Assembly: GCF_012848475.1 (NCBI RefSeq)
Contig: NZ_CP051666.1
Span: 395,501 to 459,500, forward strand
Source of the DNA: Marinobacterium sp. LSUCC0821
GTDB taxonomy: Bacteria; Pseudomonadota; Gammaproteobacteria; Pseudomonadales; Balneatricaceae
Direction of reading: 5' to 3'
Length of the DNA: 64,000 bases
A model generated the notes under the pieces. It did not search any database. It worked only from the letters and a program-made list of their open reading frames with translations, and was not told the DNA's origin. The translations under genes were made by a program, and so were the position numbers. Of this stretch, positions 8,656-19,500 are shown in pieces (the stretch's first letter is position 1; each line of letters starts with the position of its first letter).

Positions 8656-9549
8656 ATGAGCACCGATCAAAAATCCCAGCACACCCAGAACACCGCACTT
8701 GGTATCGCTCTTATGTGCTTAGGTTTTTTCTGTTTCTCAGTCTCGGATGTGGCTGCAAAGATGCTTACTAACCACTTTCATGCCACGCAAATCGCCTGGT
8801 TTAGGCAGTTAGGGCTGTTTACCGGGGTATTGATTCTGCTGGTTTTGAAAGGGCCTGGTATCTATAAGACTAACCATCTTGGAACCCAAGTTTTCCGTGG
8901 CTTAATGAGTGCTATCACCCCGGTACTGTTTATATTTGCGATTGCGCATATGGCCTTGGCTGATGCTGTGGCTGTTACCTTTGTTGCGCCTTTTATTGTC
9001 ATCATTATCGGTGCTTTGGTGCTAAAAGAGCGTCTTACCAAGAAGCAGTTATTGGGCATAGTGGGTGCTTTCATCGGGACGTTGATTGTTATTCGACCTA
9101 GTTCAGGCGTCTTCCAGCCAGCAGTTATTTTTATACTCTTGTCGTCAGTAGCTTTTGCGATGCGCCAGATAGTCTCTAGGTTAATTGCAGGTTCCGATAG
9201 CAGTTCAACGACGGTTGCCTACGGTGGTACGGTATCTGTTCTTTCGCTGGGTGTGATTATGCCCTTTGTTTGGCAAACCCCGACCACGATGGAAGAGTTA
9301 GGGTTGCTGTTGGTACTAGCAGGTGCAGCTGGATTTGCGGAGTTCTTTTTGATTAGAGGGTTGGATGTTGCCTTGGCGGTGATACTTTCACCCATGCAGT
9401 ACACCCTGATTTTGTGGAGTTCGATTTGGGGCTGGCTCTTCTTCGCAGACCTTCCAGATATCTGGACACTGATTGGATCCGCAGTAATTATCCTTTCGGG
9501 GATCCTCTCTTCAGGTGTACTTAAATACCTTAAGAGAGGCGTGCGTTAA
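8656..9549 (+). CDS. EamA/DMT family permease
   Basis: 297 residues with about ten hydrophobic helices in two EamA halves. The first half ends in VAPFIVIIIGALVLKERLTKKQLLGIVGAFIG, the second has a related pattern near residues 235-285. These are inner-membrane drug/metabolite exporters. The substrate cannot be read from sequence. Single gene; the next gene converges with a 3-bp gap. Confidence 0.88.
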   Translation: MSTDQKSQHTQNTALGIALMCLGFFCFSVSDVAAKMLTNHFHATQIAWFRQLGLFTGVLILLVLKGPGIYKTNHLGTQVFRGLMSAITPVLFIFAIAHMALADAVAVTFVAPFIVIIIGALVLKERLTKKQLLGIVGAFIGTLIVIRPSSGVFQPAVIFILLSSVAFAMRQIVSRLIAGSDSSSTTVAYGGTVSVLSLGVIMPFVWQTPTTMEELGLLLVLAGAAGFAEFFLIRGLDVALAVILSPMQYTLILWSSIWGWLFFADLPDIWTLIGSAVIILSGILSSGVLKYLKRGVR

Positions 9550-9552
9550 GGA

Positions 9553-10023
9553 CTACTGAAGGCAGTTTATTTCGGTATCTTTATCGCTACAGCTGTAGAG
9601 TATTTTCATGCCGATTTGGTGAAGCTCGCGGTCATAGCTTTTTTGGCTAAAACAGCTGTTTCCGGTGCGATTAAAGTAGAGCGTTTCGTGATCGAGTAAG
9701 ACAAACGCATGCTCCTTCTCTTGGTAGTTAAAACGCATCACAGTCTCACCTTGAATCTCTCCGAACTTATCTGTTCTAACAAACCCGGTGTTGCAGTTGG
9801 TAGGAGTGTTATCGACCACTTTTGGGCCTGCCGCGGTGGGGCTTATGATAATGGTCGGGTCAGCACCGGTTAAAATCGCAAGCTGCTGCTCTTTAATCTG
9901 TTGCTCTGCATCCATTTTTACTAATACCTCATTGGTGTACTCCAATAGAGGTGATACCAGGTAGGATACCGCTAAGTAAGTACCGGCAACGGCACCTGAC
10001 ATAATTGCAGCTAAGCGAAACAT
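9553..10023 (-). CDS. Hypothetical membrane-anchored protein
   Basis: 156 residues with one N-terminal membrane helix or signal anchor (residues ~4-27), a short charged coil and a C-terminal domain with four cysteines (NCNTGF, NSCFSQ, YSCSD, NCLQ) that could pair as disulfides, consistent with a periplasmic location. No known family. Converges with the EamA gene. Confidence 0.6.
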   Translation of the reverse strand: MFRLAAIMSGAVAGTYLAVSYLVSPLLEYTNEVLVKMDAEQQIKEQQLAILTGADPTIIISPTAAGPKVVDNTPTNCNTGFVRTDKFGEIQGETVMRFNYQEKEHAFVLLDHETLYFNRTGNSCFSQKSYDRELHQIGMKILYSCSDKDTEINCLQ

Positions 10024-10151
10024 AACGCCTCCTGAATCTATCTTCTTTACTGCACCATAGTTCGTTTTTTGTACATGTAAAGTGCGCAGATATGACAGAT
10101 AAGACTCAGGTTGTTTCTAAGCGCAAAAAAGTTAAAAAAGTTTAAAATATC

Positions 10152-10187
10152 GGGGTCAGAGTAGTCTTATTAGACTACTCTGACCCC
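10152..10187. repeat. 36-bp REP-like palindrome, copy 1
   Basis: A perfect inverted repeat: 16-bp arms beginning GGGGTCAGAGTAGTCT around a TATT loop. An identical copy lies at 10674 and a reversed, one-mismatch copy at 57310. Such GGGGTC-type hairpins are typical of REP elements mobilised by RAYT transposases, but no RAYT gene is in the window. Confidence 0.9.
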
Positions 10188-10304
10188 ATGGATACGGCTC
10201 GTAGGAGCTAGCCTGTAAGGCTAAGCGGCTTCAAAAATTCCCGTAGGCACGCATGCGCAAAGCGAAGCCGCGAATATATTTTCGGGGTCAGTGGTAAGAC
10301 TCCA
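10188..10304. repeat. Degenerate REP-like sequence
   Basis: Contains GTAGGAGCTAGCCTG-TAAGGC-type and GCGAAGCCGCGAA-type words repeated elsewhere (10718, 11020, 37660-37830), and a partial GGGGTCAG at 10283. No coding region is supported here. Confidence 0.5.
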
Positions 10305-10319
10305 GTGGAAACCCTAAGC

Positions 10320-10649
10320 ATGATTAATCTAACCACCCATCAAGAGCTAATAGATCAGATCCAATTGAACCAAGCTGTATTGGTTCTGTTTGGTGGTATC
10401 AATTGTGGAATATGCCAAGCGATTAAGCCCCAGTTAGAGAAGTTGATAGAGCAGAACTACCCAGAGATGAAAACCCTCTACGCAGACTGCCAGACCTATC
10501 CAGAACTAGGCGCACAAGCATCTGTATTCTCCCTACCTGTAGTAAGAGTCTATTTCGAAGGTCAGCTCTTTTTAGAAGAGGTAAAGGCATTTAGCTTAGG
10601 TAAGTTGGTCGCTGACTTAGAGCGCCCATATGCTTTGATGTTGGAATGA
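10320..10649 (+). CDS. Thioredoxin-family protein
   Basis: 109 residues. A CGIC redox motif sits at the start of the first helix (LVLFGGINCGICQAIKP, Cys about 30 and 33) and a cis-Pro loop is visible in FSLPVVRVY. This is a short cytoplasmic thioredoxin fold with a non-classical CGIC active site rather than CGPC. An in-frame ATG at 10305 is possible; 10320 was chosen because the fold begins there. The gene is flanked on both sides by identical 36-bp palindromes, 132 and 24 bp away. Confidence 0.8.
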   Translation: MINLTTHQELIDQIQLNQAVLVLFGGINCGICQAIKPQLEKLIEQNYPEMKTLYADCQTYPELGAQASVFSLPVVRVYFEGQLFLEEVKAFSLGKLVADLERPYALMLE

Positions 10650-10673
10650 ATAAACATTGGGGGTTAAAACATC

Positions 10674-10709
10674 GGGGTCAGAGTAGTCTTATTAGACTAC
10701 TCTGACCCC
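10674..10709. repeat. 36-bp REP-like palindrome, copy 2
   Basis: Identical to the copy at 10152, same orientation of the TATT loop, 24 bp after the thioredoxin-like stop codon. It may also act as a 3' stem for that transcript. Confidence 0.9.
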
Positions 10710-10717
10710 ATGACTCC

Positions 10718-10988
10718 AGGAGCGCATTCGCAACGCGAAGCCGCGAAGAATATAGAGGGATAGACTCATTGCCTCGCTTGCGCGATCTAATGCCCCTGCG
10801 GGCGCCTTTGGCGGTCTCAATTGCTGGCGCAATTGATACTCGGGCTATCCATGCCCTCGGCCTTTCAGGCCCTGACTGAAGTCAGTTCAAAATTGTTCCA
10901 GACAATTTTGGCGACCCCCTTCGGGGGTTCTCACCCTCAACTCCGACCGAATAGGCACGAGTGTACGGTTCAGAGTACTGAATTGAAT
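10718..10988. repeat. Non-coding direct-repeat module, copy A
   Basis: Two conserved blocks: a 99-bp block at 10718-10816 (AGGAGCGCATTCGC to GCGGTC) and a 59-bp block at 10930-10988 (TCACCCTC to TTGAAT). The middle differs from copy B and includes small inverted repeats such as CAATTG-CTGGCG-CAATTG and TTCAAAATTGT/ACAATTTTG. No gene is supported. Confidence 0.75.
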
Positions 10989-11019
10989 CTTGTGCGGATA
11001 GTGATTTCTTGGTTCAGGT

Positions 11020-11215
11020 AGGAGCGCATTCGCAACGCGAAGCCGCGAAGATTACAGAGGGATAGACTCATTACCTCGCTTGCGCGATCTAATGACCCTG
11101 CGGGCGCCTTCGGCGGTCCAAAACACTTTGTGTTTTGTCGAACCCACGGGGGATCGTTCACCCTCTACACCGACCAAATAGGCACGAGTGTATGATTCAG
11201 AGTACTGAATTAGAT
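11020..11215. repeat. Non-coding direct-repeat module, copy B
   Basis: Repeats the 99-bp block (11020-11118, a few mismatches) and the 59-bp block (11157-11215) of copy A, but with a shorter middle containing AAAACACTTTGTGTTTT. It lies 31 bp before the tRNA-Pro 3' end, in the direction of tRNA transcription, so part of it could be cotranscribed. Confidence 0.75.
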
Positions 11216-11246
11216 GCGATGTATGAGGTGATTTTGTAGTGTTTAA

Positions 11247-11323
<77 letters not shown>

Positions 11324-11361
11324 ACGAGTCTCTTCGTGGTGAAGAGTGAGCTGAGAAAAAG

Positions 11362-11438
<77 letters not shown>

Positions 11439-11457
11439 ACTTTTTCTCTTTGAGAAT

Positions 11458-11533
11458 TGGCTCCTCGAGCTGGACTCGAACCAGCGACCAATAGATTAAC
11501 AGTCTACTGCTCTACCAACTGAGCTATCGAGGA
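11458..11533 (-). tRNA. tRNA-Asn (anticodon GTT)
   Basis: 76 nt on the reverse strand. Acceptor stem TCCTCGA/TCGAGGA, anticodon loop CTGTTAA (GTT), TTCGAGTCC T-loop and encoded CCA. First gene of the cluster, 22 bp after the -10 box of the promoter at 11555. Confidence 0.97.
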
Positions 11534-11554
11534 ACTGCTCAAGTGAGGCCGCGT

Positions 11555-11583
11555 ATATTAGAGATGAGGGCGATATTCGTCAA
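11555..11583 (-). promoter_or_regulatory. Sigma-70 promoter of the tRNA cluster
   Basis: On the reverse strand: TTGACG, 17-bp spacer, TAATAT. It is close to consensus and ends 22 bp before the tRNA-Asn 5' end, so it should drive tRNA-Asn and both tRNA-Pro genes. Confidence 0.85.
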
Positions 11584-11620
11584 GCGATCACACCAAACTT
11601 TTTACTTGAAATGCTTCAGG

Positions 11621-11626
11621 TATAAT
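11621..11626 (+). promoter_or_regulatory. -10 box of ycaO promoter
   Basis: A perfect TATAAT 59 bp before the ycaO start. The -35 region is poor (T-rich, best guess TTTTTA), so strength is uncertain. Confidence 0.5.
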
Positions 11627-11684
11627 CTCCCGAATTAATAAAGGGTTAGCTACAGTTAACCCAACAGAATTTAGAGAACAAATA

Positions 11685-13418
11685 ATGATCAAAATTCCAG
11701 GTAAAGATGCCCCGCTTGAGGAGTCAATCGCGCGCATGAGCGAGGGCTTAAAAAGCCTGGGATTTGATATCGAAGAGGTGAGCTGGCTTAACCCGGTTCC
11801 TTATGTTTGGTCGCTCCATATTCGTGATAAAAACTGCCCAATGTTGTTCACCAACGGTAAGGGTGGAACGCCAGAAGCAGCGCAAGCGAGTGCATTGGGT
11901 GAGTTTTATGAACGCCTCAGTACTAACTACTTCTTTGCAGACTATTTTCTAGGTGATGAGGTTGCCGATAGCGACTTTGTCCACTACCCGAACGAACGCT
12001 GGTTTCCTGCTAAGGGCGCACACTGGCCCGAGGGTTTGTTAGACGAACACTCGCGTAATCACTACGACCCAGATGATGAGCTCACCGCTGATATGCTGGT
12101 AGATTTCAACTCTGGTCGTGCTGATCGAGGCGTGTGTGCCTTGCCGTTTGAGCGTCAGCGCGATGGTGAAACAGTTTGGTTCCCAGTAAACGTGCTCGGC
12201 AATCTCTACGTTTCGAATGGTATGGCAGCGGGTAATAATAAGTTTGAAGGGCGGGTGCAGGCACTCTCAGAAATCTTCGAACGTCATATCAAGAACACCA
12301 TTATCTCAACCGGTATTACGCTGCCTCGTATACCAGCAAAAGTCATTGCTAAGTACCCACGTATCGAAGCAGCTATTAAAGCTCTGCGTGTACATGGATT
12401 TGTGGTCGATGTGCGCGATGCCTCACTTGGTGGCAAATACCCATTGGTCAATGTGACACTCTTCAATAAAGAGGATGGTGGCTGTTTTGCATCCTTTGGT
12501 GCCCATCCAAAGTTTGAAGTGGCACTAGAGCGTACCGTGACAGAGTTACTACAAGGTCGTGCTCTTGATGCACTCTCCGACTTCCCACTCCCAACCCTTG
12601 ATATAGAAGAGGCAGCAGAACCGCATAACTTAGAGATGCACTTCATAGACTCTAGCGGCGTTGTGCCCTGGGATATGTATGCAGAAGAGCCTGACTATCC
12701 ATTTACTGAGTGGAACATCGAAGGGGATTCTGAAGCAGAGTTTGCAGAACTTTGTCGCATCATCCATAAGGTTGATATGGAGATCTATATCGCCGACTAC
12801 GAGCATCTAGGGGTATATACCTGCCGCATTTTGGTCCCAGGTATGTCCGAGATCTATCCAGTTGATGAGTTGGTGTGGCGAAACAATAATCAGGGCAATG
12901 CGATGCGTTCTGCGTTGCGTTTTGCAAATGAGCTTGATGTCGATGCCGCGCAGGATCTATTAGAAGATCTAGAGCAGGGCGCAATAGATGAACTTCAGCG
13001 CGTTGCCGAGCTCATCGGAATCGCTACTGATGAAGATACTCTCTGGCACTCTGTTCGTGTGCTTGAGGTTAAAATCCTGCTGGCGCTTAAAGTGCAAGAC
13101 ACTGAGCTAGCAATGGATCTAGCCAATGCCCTAATCAGCTCAGGTCAGCTAAGTGGCGAGCGACTCTCGTTAATTCGCTGCCTAGCGCAGCTGTTAACTA
13201 TCTCCCTCGATGATCAACGTGATTTAGCACATTACCAGCGTCCGCTCATTGCTCTATATGGTGAAGCGACCTTTGTTAAGGCTCAGGCGATGGTACAAGG
13301 AGAGCAGCTGTTTGATGATCTAGCGCTTTCAGGCGGTTCGCTCGACAGCTTCAAGGCTCATCAATCAATGTTGGCTGTTTATCAGAGACTTCAGCAAGCA
13401 AAAGCAGAGCATTCATAA
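11685..13418 (+). CDS. ycaO: YcaO protein, ATP-dependent cyclodehydratase-fold accessory factor
   Basis: 577 residues, matching E. coli YcaO in length and N-terminus (IPGKDAPLEESIARMSEGL, SWLNPVPYVWSLHIRDK, ASALGEFYERLSTNYFFAD). It has the YcaO ATP-binding core over the first ~400 residues and a TPR-like helical C-terminus, as in the E. coli protein. E. coli YcaO assists beta-methylthiolation of ribosomal protein S12 by RimO, so this is probably that non-peptide-cluster type. No precursor peptide, dehydrogenase or transporter of an azoline biosynthesis cluster is next to it. Confidence 0.93.
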   Translation: MIKIPGKDAPLEESIARMSEGLKSLGFDIEEVSWLNPVPYVWSLHIRDKNCPMLFTNGKGGTPEAAQASALGEFYERLSTNYFFADYFLGDEVADSDFVHYPNERWFPAKGAHWPEGLLDEHSRNHYDPDDELTADMLVDFNSGRADRGVCALPFERQRDGETVWFPVNVLGNLYVSNGMAAGNNKFEGRVQALSEIFERHIKNTIISTGITLPRIPAKVIAKYPRIEAAIKALRVHGFVVDVRDASLGGKYPLVNVTLFNKEDGGCFASFGAHPKFEVALERTVTELLQGRALDALSDFPLPTLDIEEAAEPHNLEMHFIDSSGVVPWDMYAEEPDYPFTEWNIEGDSEAEFAELCRIIHKVDMEIYIADYEHLGVYTCRILVPGMSEIYPVDELVWRNNNQGNAMRSALRFANELDVDAAQDLLEDLEQGAIDELQRVAELIGIATDEDTLWHSVRVLEVKILLALKVQDTELAMDLANALISSGQLSGERLSLIRCLAQLLTISLDDQRDLAHYQRPLIALYGEATFVKAQAMVQGEQLFDDLALSGGSLDSFKAHQSMLAVYQRLQQAKAEHS

Positions 13419-13543
13419 GCTCGTTAATCAGGCTCTGCCTGTCGCAATTGTCACCTAAAGCACAAAAGCGAAATAATTAACTCAAAAAAAGGGTAAAAAA
13501 AGCCGTTTTCTAGTACCAGGGTACAATGCGCAAAACTCCAAGT

Positions 13544-13559
13544 TGGCCTAATTTTTGCT
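13544..13559 (+). promoter_or_regulatory. Sigma-54-type promoter of the giant adhesin
   Basis: TGGCCTAATTTTTGCT keeps the GG-N10-GC spacing and TTGCT -12 element of RpoN promoters; the -24 element deviates at its fifth base (C for A). Transcription would start near 13570, about 20 bases before the adhesin start. Confidence 0.5.
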
Positions 13560-13590
13560 ACATCAGGTCAAAATCGATTGGAGATATATC

Positions 13591-16500
13591 ATGAGCTTTG
13601 TAATTGGAACCGTTAATGCCCTCGTTGGACAAGTTATTGCAGTGGCAGAAGACGGAAGTTCGCGCATTCTAAAATTAGGTGATGCGGTTCTTAACACAGA
13701 AGTGATTCGCACAGTTGAAGGTGCTCAAATTGAAGTAGCCCTAGCCAACGGGGAAACAGTTTCAATTGCAAATGCAGGTGAATGGCTAGCCGAACAGGCA
13801 CTCACCCCACAAACCCTCGCTCAGATTCAATTCCAATCTACACCTATAGGTACCGTAAATTCAGTCTCAGGTAACGCAGTTGCTGTAGCCGCAGATGGCA
13901 GCGAGCGGGTACTACTTGCTGGCGACTCAATTTACCCAGGCGAAATCATCCGCACATCGCCTGATTCAGCTATTCAAATCGCAGTAGATGGTGCCTCTCC
14001 AATCACCATCGGTGGCGGCGATAGCTGGGTAGCAACAAGCGACACCTACACCCCAACACAAGATTTTGACCCAACAGCAGCAGCTTCATCAGACATCGAC
14101 GCCATCCAGGCTGCAATCCTAGCCGGCGTAGACCCAACCCAAAACGCCGAAGCAACCGCAGCCGGTGGTGAAACCCCAACCGAAGATGGCGGCTCAAGCT
14201 TCGTAACCCTAGAGCGCACCGCAGCAGAAGTTAACCCAGAAGCAGGGTTTGATACTGTTGGCCTAAATCAGACGATTACACCGTTCAATGAAGAGCCGGC
14301 TTTTGTGGCTGCCCTCACTTTGAGCACACCGGAGGACCCGGATGCACCAACAGATGGACGCAATACAGCTCAATTCACAGATAACTTTGTTAACGGAGTT
14401 GAGTACTATAACTATGATAGTAAATCATCTTATGACGCTGATGCCAGCAGTTACACCAATAGCGGCTTAACGGGTGATCGCGGTACCCCCGGCTCTTTCT
14501 CTTATACCGAAACAGAGTTTATGGTATTTAAAATTGGAGCGGTAATTGTTGCTGAATTTCCTGCTTCCCAAATAGATGGACCATACCTGTTCATCCAAGA
14601 CTTGAACGCTGGCCTGACGCTCGCAGACACTAATGAGTGGCAGGTAGAGAACACTGCAATATTTCTACAAGCATTGGATTCCGATATTCAGGACTCGAAT
14701 GGTTCAGAGGGTTTCCAAACTAATGAGGTTTCAAATTCAGAGCAGGCTTTTGAATCAAACATTAATATTACAGCAGAAATCCGAGAGGCATTCTCGCAGT
14801 ACGTCGACCCTCGTACGGGAGATATTCTAAACCTCCAGTCAGCCGACAAGGTAATGATTTCCAGAGCGCTCGCGACTCAGGGAATAGAGTTTACTCGCCA
14901 GACTGAAGTGGATCCAAACTCTGAAGATGGAATGCAAAACGTTTTCGAGACGATCGCTATCGATCATGTCGTTGGGACCATTGAGGATCTCGCTGGCGAT
15001 CGTGCCCCTGCATCAACAGAGCAGCGTATTGAGGACACCATCGATGCGGGTGACGGGGTAATTACGTATTACTCCAACAATTTACCAGTGGACAGTGAAG
15101 GAAACTATTACATCGAGTTTGATGCTGAAGGCCTCTTAGCAAACTCAATCGGTAAACAAGTTATGACGAACAATATGGACATTACCGATGTTCAAGCGGT
15201 CGTAACGCTACCCGGTTTTGATAATCCAGTTGGAACCGTGACCTACGATGATATAACCCGCACAGGCAGAATAACTTTAGACGGTCTGAGCGCTGAGGAT
15301 TTAGAGTCTGGCGCACTGGAGACACTTAATTTTGGTTACACCATCTGGGATTGGACAGCTAACGTGCAGGTTACTGTGCGTCCTCTTGATCTGTATAAAG
15401 CACACTTGTCCGCAGAGGTTGAAAATGTGGATGAGAGTGTTGAGTACAACACTGTCTCTATCAAAAGCAGCCTGACTTTCGAGACTGATCAAAAACTTAC
15501 AGTGAAGTTTGCACCCGAGGGCGGCGGCGAGAACTTTGCCGAGTACTCGGATGATTTTCGGGTTCCTGTGCAGTACTCAAACGACGGCGGTGATACCTGG
15601 GTTGATATGCCAACCCTGCCTCAGACTTACAACTACGTTAACGGCGACTATGTCTACGATAAGCCGCTCCCGATATTTGAATTCACTTTGGCTGCTGGTA
15701 GTGATTCTGTACTGATTAGAATCCCGATATGGGATGACGTCGAAGATGAGGGAGCTAATACTGAAGAAGCACGTGAAATCATAGATATGTTGATTGAGGG
15801 TGAGAACTTCTTTACTGAGAATGTCCAGCCCGGAATTATCGATAACGATCCATCTGACGTCCCCTATGTTGATGTCAACTTCGCTGTTGTTAGTGAGTCT
15901 GACGATTACGCCGATCTCACAATCACTCTGCACGACAGGAACGGTAACAGCGCTACTGCAAATGGTGACGTCACAGTCACTTACCAGTTACTCGATCTCT
16001 CTGCTACTGGCGGAACATCGGACGCAATTAATTCAGGTAACGACTATGTAGATTCAAGTGATACATACACTATAACCATCCCGAGTGGTGATAGTTCATT
16101 CGTTGTCCGTGTACCGATAATTGATGACCTGAATATTGAAACAACAGAGTTCGCTCTGATTGACCTCCTAAGTGTTACCGGAAAAGTGGTTGGCGAGGCG
16201 AATGACCTAGTTATTGGCGACCCTCAGGGTACCATCCGTATCTACGATAACGATGCTCTTAATGTTGTTGGCCAACAAGATTACGAAGGCAACGACGCCG
16301 TATTCTCTGTCACTGTTGATCCCGAGCAGATTGATGCAGGGGCAATTATCACGCTGCGGCCCACGAATTCCGGAGCTTCTGCGACTCCCGTAGACGACTT
16401 TGATCCGACTACCCTGCATGCCTACACCTTGAGCGATATTGGCGAAAAAGTTGAGATCACGCTGGATGAGAACTTGAGCTTTGAGTTGGGTGGTCGCGAG

Positions 16501-19500
16501 CAGTTCTATGTTGCGTACGAGACTACTCAAGATCAGGTTATCGAGTCCCCAGAAACGGTGAGAATCCAAGTATCTGCAGAGTTTTTGGATGATCAAGGAG
16601 ATCAGGTTGAGCGCGTTGGCTTGGGTACGGCAACGATAGTTGATCCAATTATCGCAGCGAATGATGCAGATTCTTTCACCGAAACAGAACTAGAGACGGG
16701 ACTAACAATCTCCGGATCGATCAATGTCCTAACGAACGATACAGAACCAACTCCAGACGCAGAGGCTTTGAAGGTTCAGCAGGAAGCGGTGGATGTGTTT
16801 ACATCGGACGGTCAAACAGTAATAGGTGTAGTTAATTTTGCCAAAGACGGCAGCTACACATTGACATTGAACGCAGCGGGTCAGGCGGCTGTGAATGCGT
16901 TGGATGCTGATGAGAGCCTGACGGTTGAAGCAGACTACACAGCAGAGAACCAGGATGGAGTAACCGACACCGCCACCCTGACCGTGACGATCAACGCTAC
17001 TAACGACAAGCCTACGATCACTTCAAGTAGCGGCAACCCAGAGGGTGCTAACGACGTTGTGTATGAATCTGGCCTGGCTACGGGTTCGTCACCAAGTGCA
17101 AGCAGTGTGGTTGCGGCGGGCACAATCACCGTTGCAGACCCCGATGGTCTGGATGATATCGTATCGATCACGATCGATAGCGATACGTTCACGCTTGCTC
17201 AGTTGAATGCGGCGACTGCTGGTTCACCACTGACCGTGACCGGCGACAAAGGTACGCTGAGTATCACGGATTACACCGACGGTGTAGCGACATACAGCTA
17301 CACGCTGACCAGTGCAGTTGATGACGATGAAGTGGGTGCGAGCACTCAGGAAGTGTTCTCCGTGACGACATCGGATGGCACTTTGAGCTCGGATCCTGCG
17401 TCTATCACGATCGATATCAGTGATGATGCACCGCGTGCTGATGATGACGCGAATAGCCTGGGTGAGGACGATACATCCACTTCAGGTAACGTATTCGGTG
17501 CCACCAACGCAAGTACCAATAATGATGCGGATATTGCAGGTGCAGACGGTGCTTCGGTAACGGCAGTACGCACAGGGGCAGAAGATGCGACAGGTACATC
17601 AGGCTCACTCGGAGTTGCGCTGCAGGGTACTTACGGTACGTTGACACTGGGCACAGATGGTCAGTACACCTACACCCTGACCGCAGATATGAGTGCTCTG
17701 GATGACGGCGAGTCTGAGACAGATACCTTCACTTACACCATCACTGACGGTGATAGTGAGACCGACACGGCTGAGCTGGTGGTAACGATCAATGGCAGCA
17801 ACGATAAGCCAACGATCAGCACAGATAGCGGTAATACAGATAATGCGAACGATACTGTTTACGAAGCTGGTCTGACTTCAGGCTCGGGTATCGGTTCAAC
17901 CGCGACGACAGTCGGTGGCACGATTACCGTAGCGGATCCAGATGGTCTGGATGACATCGAATCGATTACGATCGATAGTGATACCTTCACTGTTGCAGAG
18001 CTGAACGGAGCATCTTCCGAATCACCACTGACCGTGACCGGCGACAAAGGTACGCTGAGTATCACGGATTACACCGACGGTGTAGCGACATACAGCTACA
18101 CGCTGACCAGTGCAGTTGATGACGATGAAGTGGGTGCGAGCACTCAGGAAGTGTTCTCCGTGACGACATCGGATGGCACTTGGAGCTCGGTTCCTGCGTA
18201 TATCACGATCGATATCAGTGATGATGCACCGCGTGCCGAGAATGACAATACAGGCTCTCTGACAGAGGACAGCACCCTGACGCTCACTGGTAATGTTCTG
18301 GATAACGATGTTGTGGGTGCAGACGAGGTGACGGGTGTTGATGCAGATGCAATCAATACAGATATATTCGTTGAGTGGGCGGCAACGGATGCGCAGACTG
18401 CTGGCGGTCTGGATCTGTCTGATTACGGTACGTTGTCACTGAATTTGGATGGCAGCTACAGTTTCGCATTGGATAACTCATTGGAATCGGTACAGGCGCT
18501 GACGGCTGATGACACGTTGGTGTTCACAGTGGGATACACCATGCAGGATGCTGACGGTGATGAGTCTGATGCAACTCTTTCGATCACGATTACTGGTACG
18601 AACGATGCACCAGTGGCGACAGCCAACAGCAACACAATTGCAGAAGATGCAGTGGCACCAGTGACAGGTAACATGGTCACGGACAACGACGGTAATGGCG
18701 TTGACAGTGATACAGATATCAGCGATGTGCTGACTGTAAGCAACATCGATGCAACCGGAGCGAACCAGTACGGTACGCTGACGTTGACTAACGCTGACGG
18801 CAGCTACAGCTACGCGATCGACAACACCAATGCGGCAGTTCAGGCCCTAGCAGTGGGTGAGACGTTGACCGAGACCTACACCTACACGCTGAGCGATGGT
18901 AACGGTGGTACAGACACAGCGACGCTGACGATCACGATTACGGGCACAAATGATGCCCCAGTCATCGCTGGTGGTTCTACCGATGCAAGCGGTGCAGTAA
19001 CAGAGCTTGCTGACCTGTCAGCGAACGAGCTGACCGGTACTCTGAGCGATTCAGGCACGATCACCTTCACGGATGCAGATAGCACAGATACGCACGATGC
19101 TACTGTTGTGACGAAGTCGTATTCAGGCTCTGCAGAGCTCGGTTCGCTGACGCTGTCGGATAACGTTGATAATACAGATGGTACGATCGGTTGGGCGTTC
19201 AGCGTGTCTGATGCGGCCGTTGACTTCATGCGTGAAGGCGACACGATCACTCAGGTGTACACAGTGACCATTGATGATGGTAACGGTGGTACGGTAGATC
19301 AAGACATCACGGTTGTGATTACCGGCACTAATGATGCACCGATTCTGACGGTTGATGCGACTGGCGGTGTAACAGAAGATGCAGCGACTCCGACTCTCAC
19401 AGATAGCGGCACACTGAGCTTCGCCGATGTTGATACAGCGGATACGCACACGGTGACAGAGTCGTACAACTCAGATGTTGTTTGGTCGGGCGGTACGCTG

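Noticed and set aside
10821-11161. Short open frames on both strands in the repeat region
   Set aside because: No ribosome site, no recognisable protein pattern, and they fall on the repeated non-coding blocks.
11685-13418. YcaO as part of an azoline-peptide (TOMM) cluster
   Set aside because: The protein matches housekeeping E. coli YcaO along its length and there is no precursor peptide, E1-like or dehydrogenase gene nearby.
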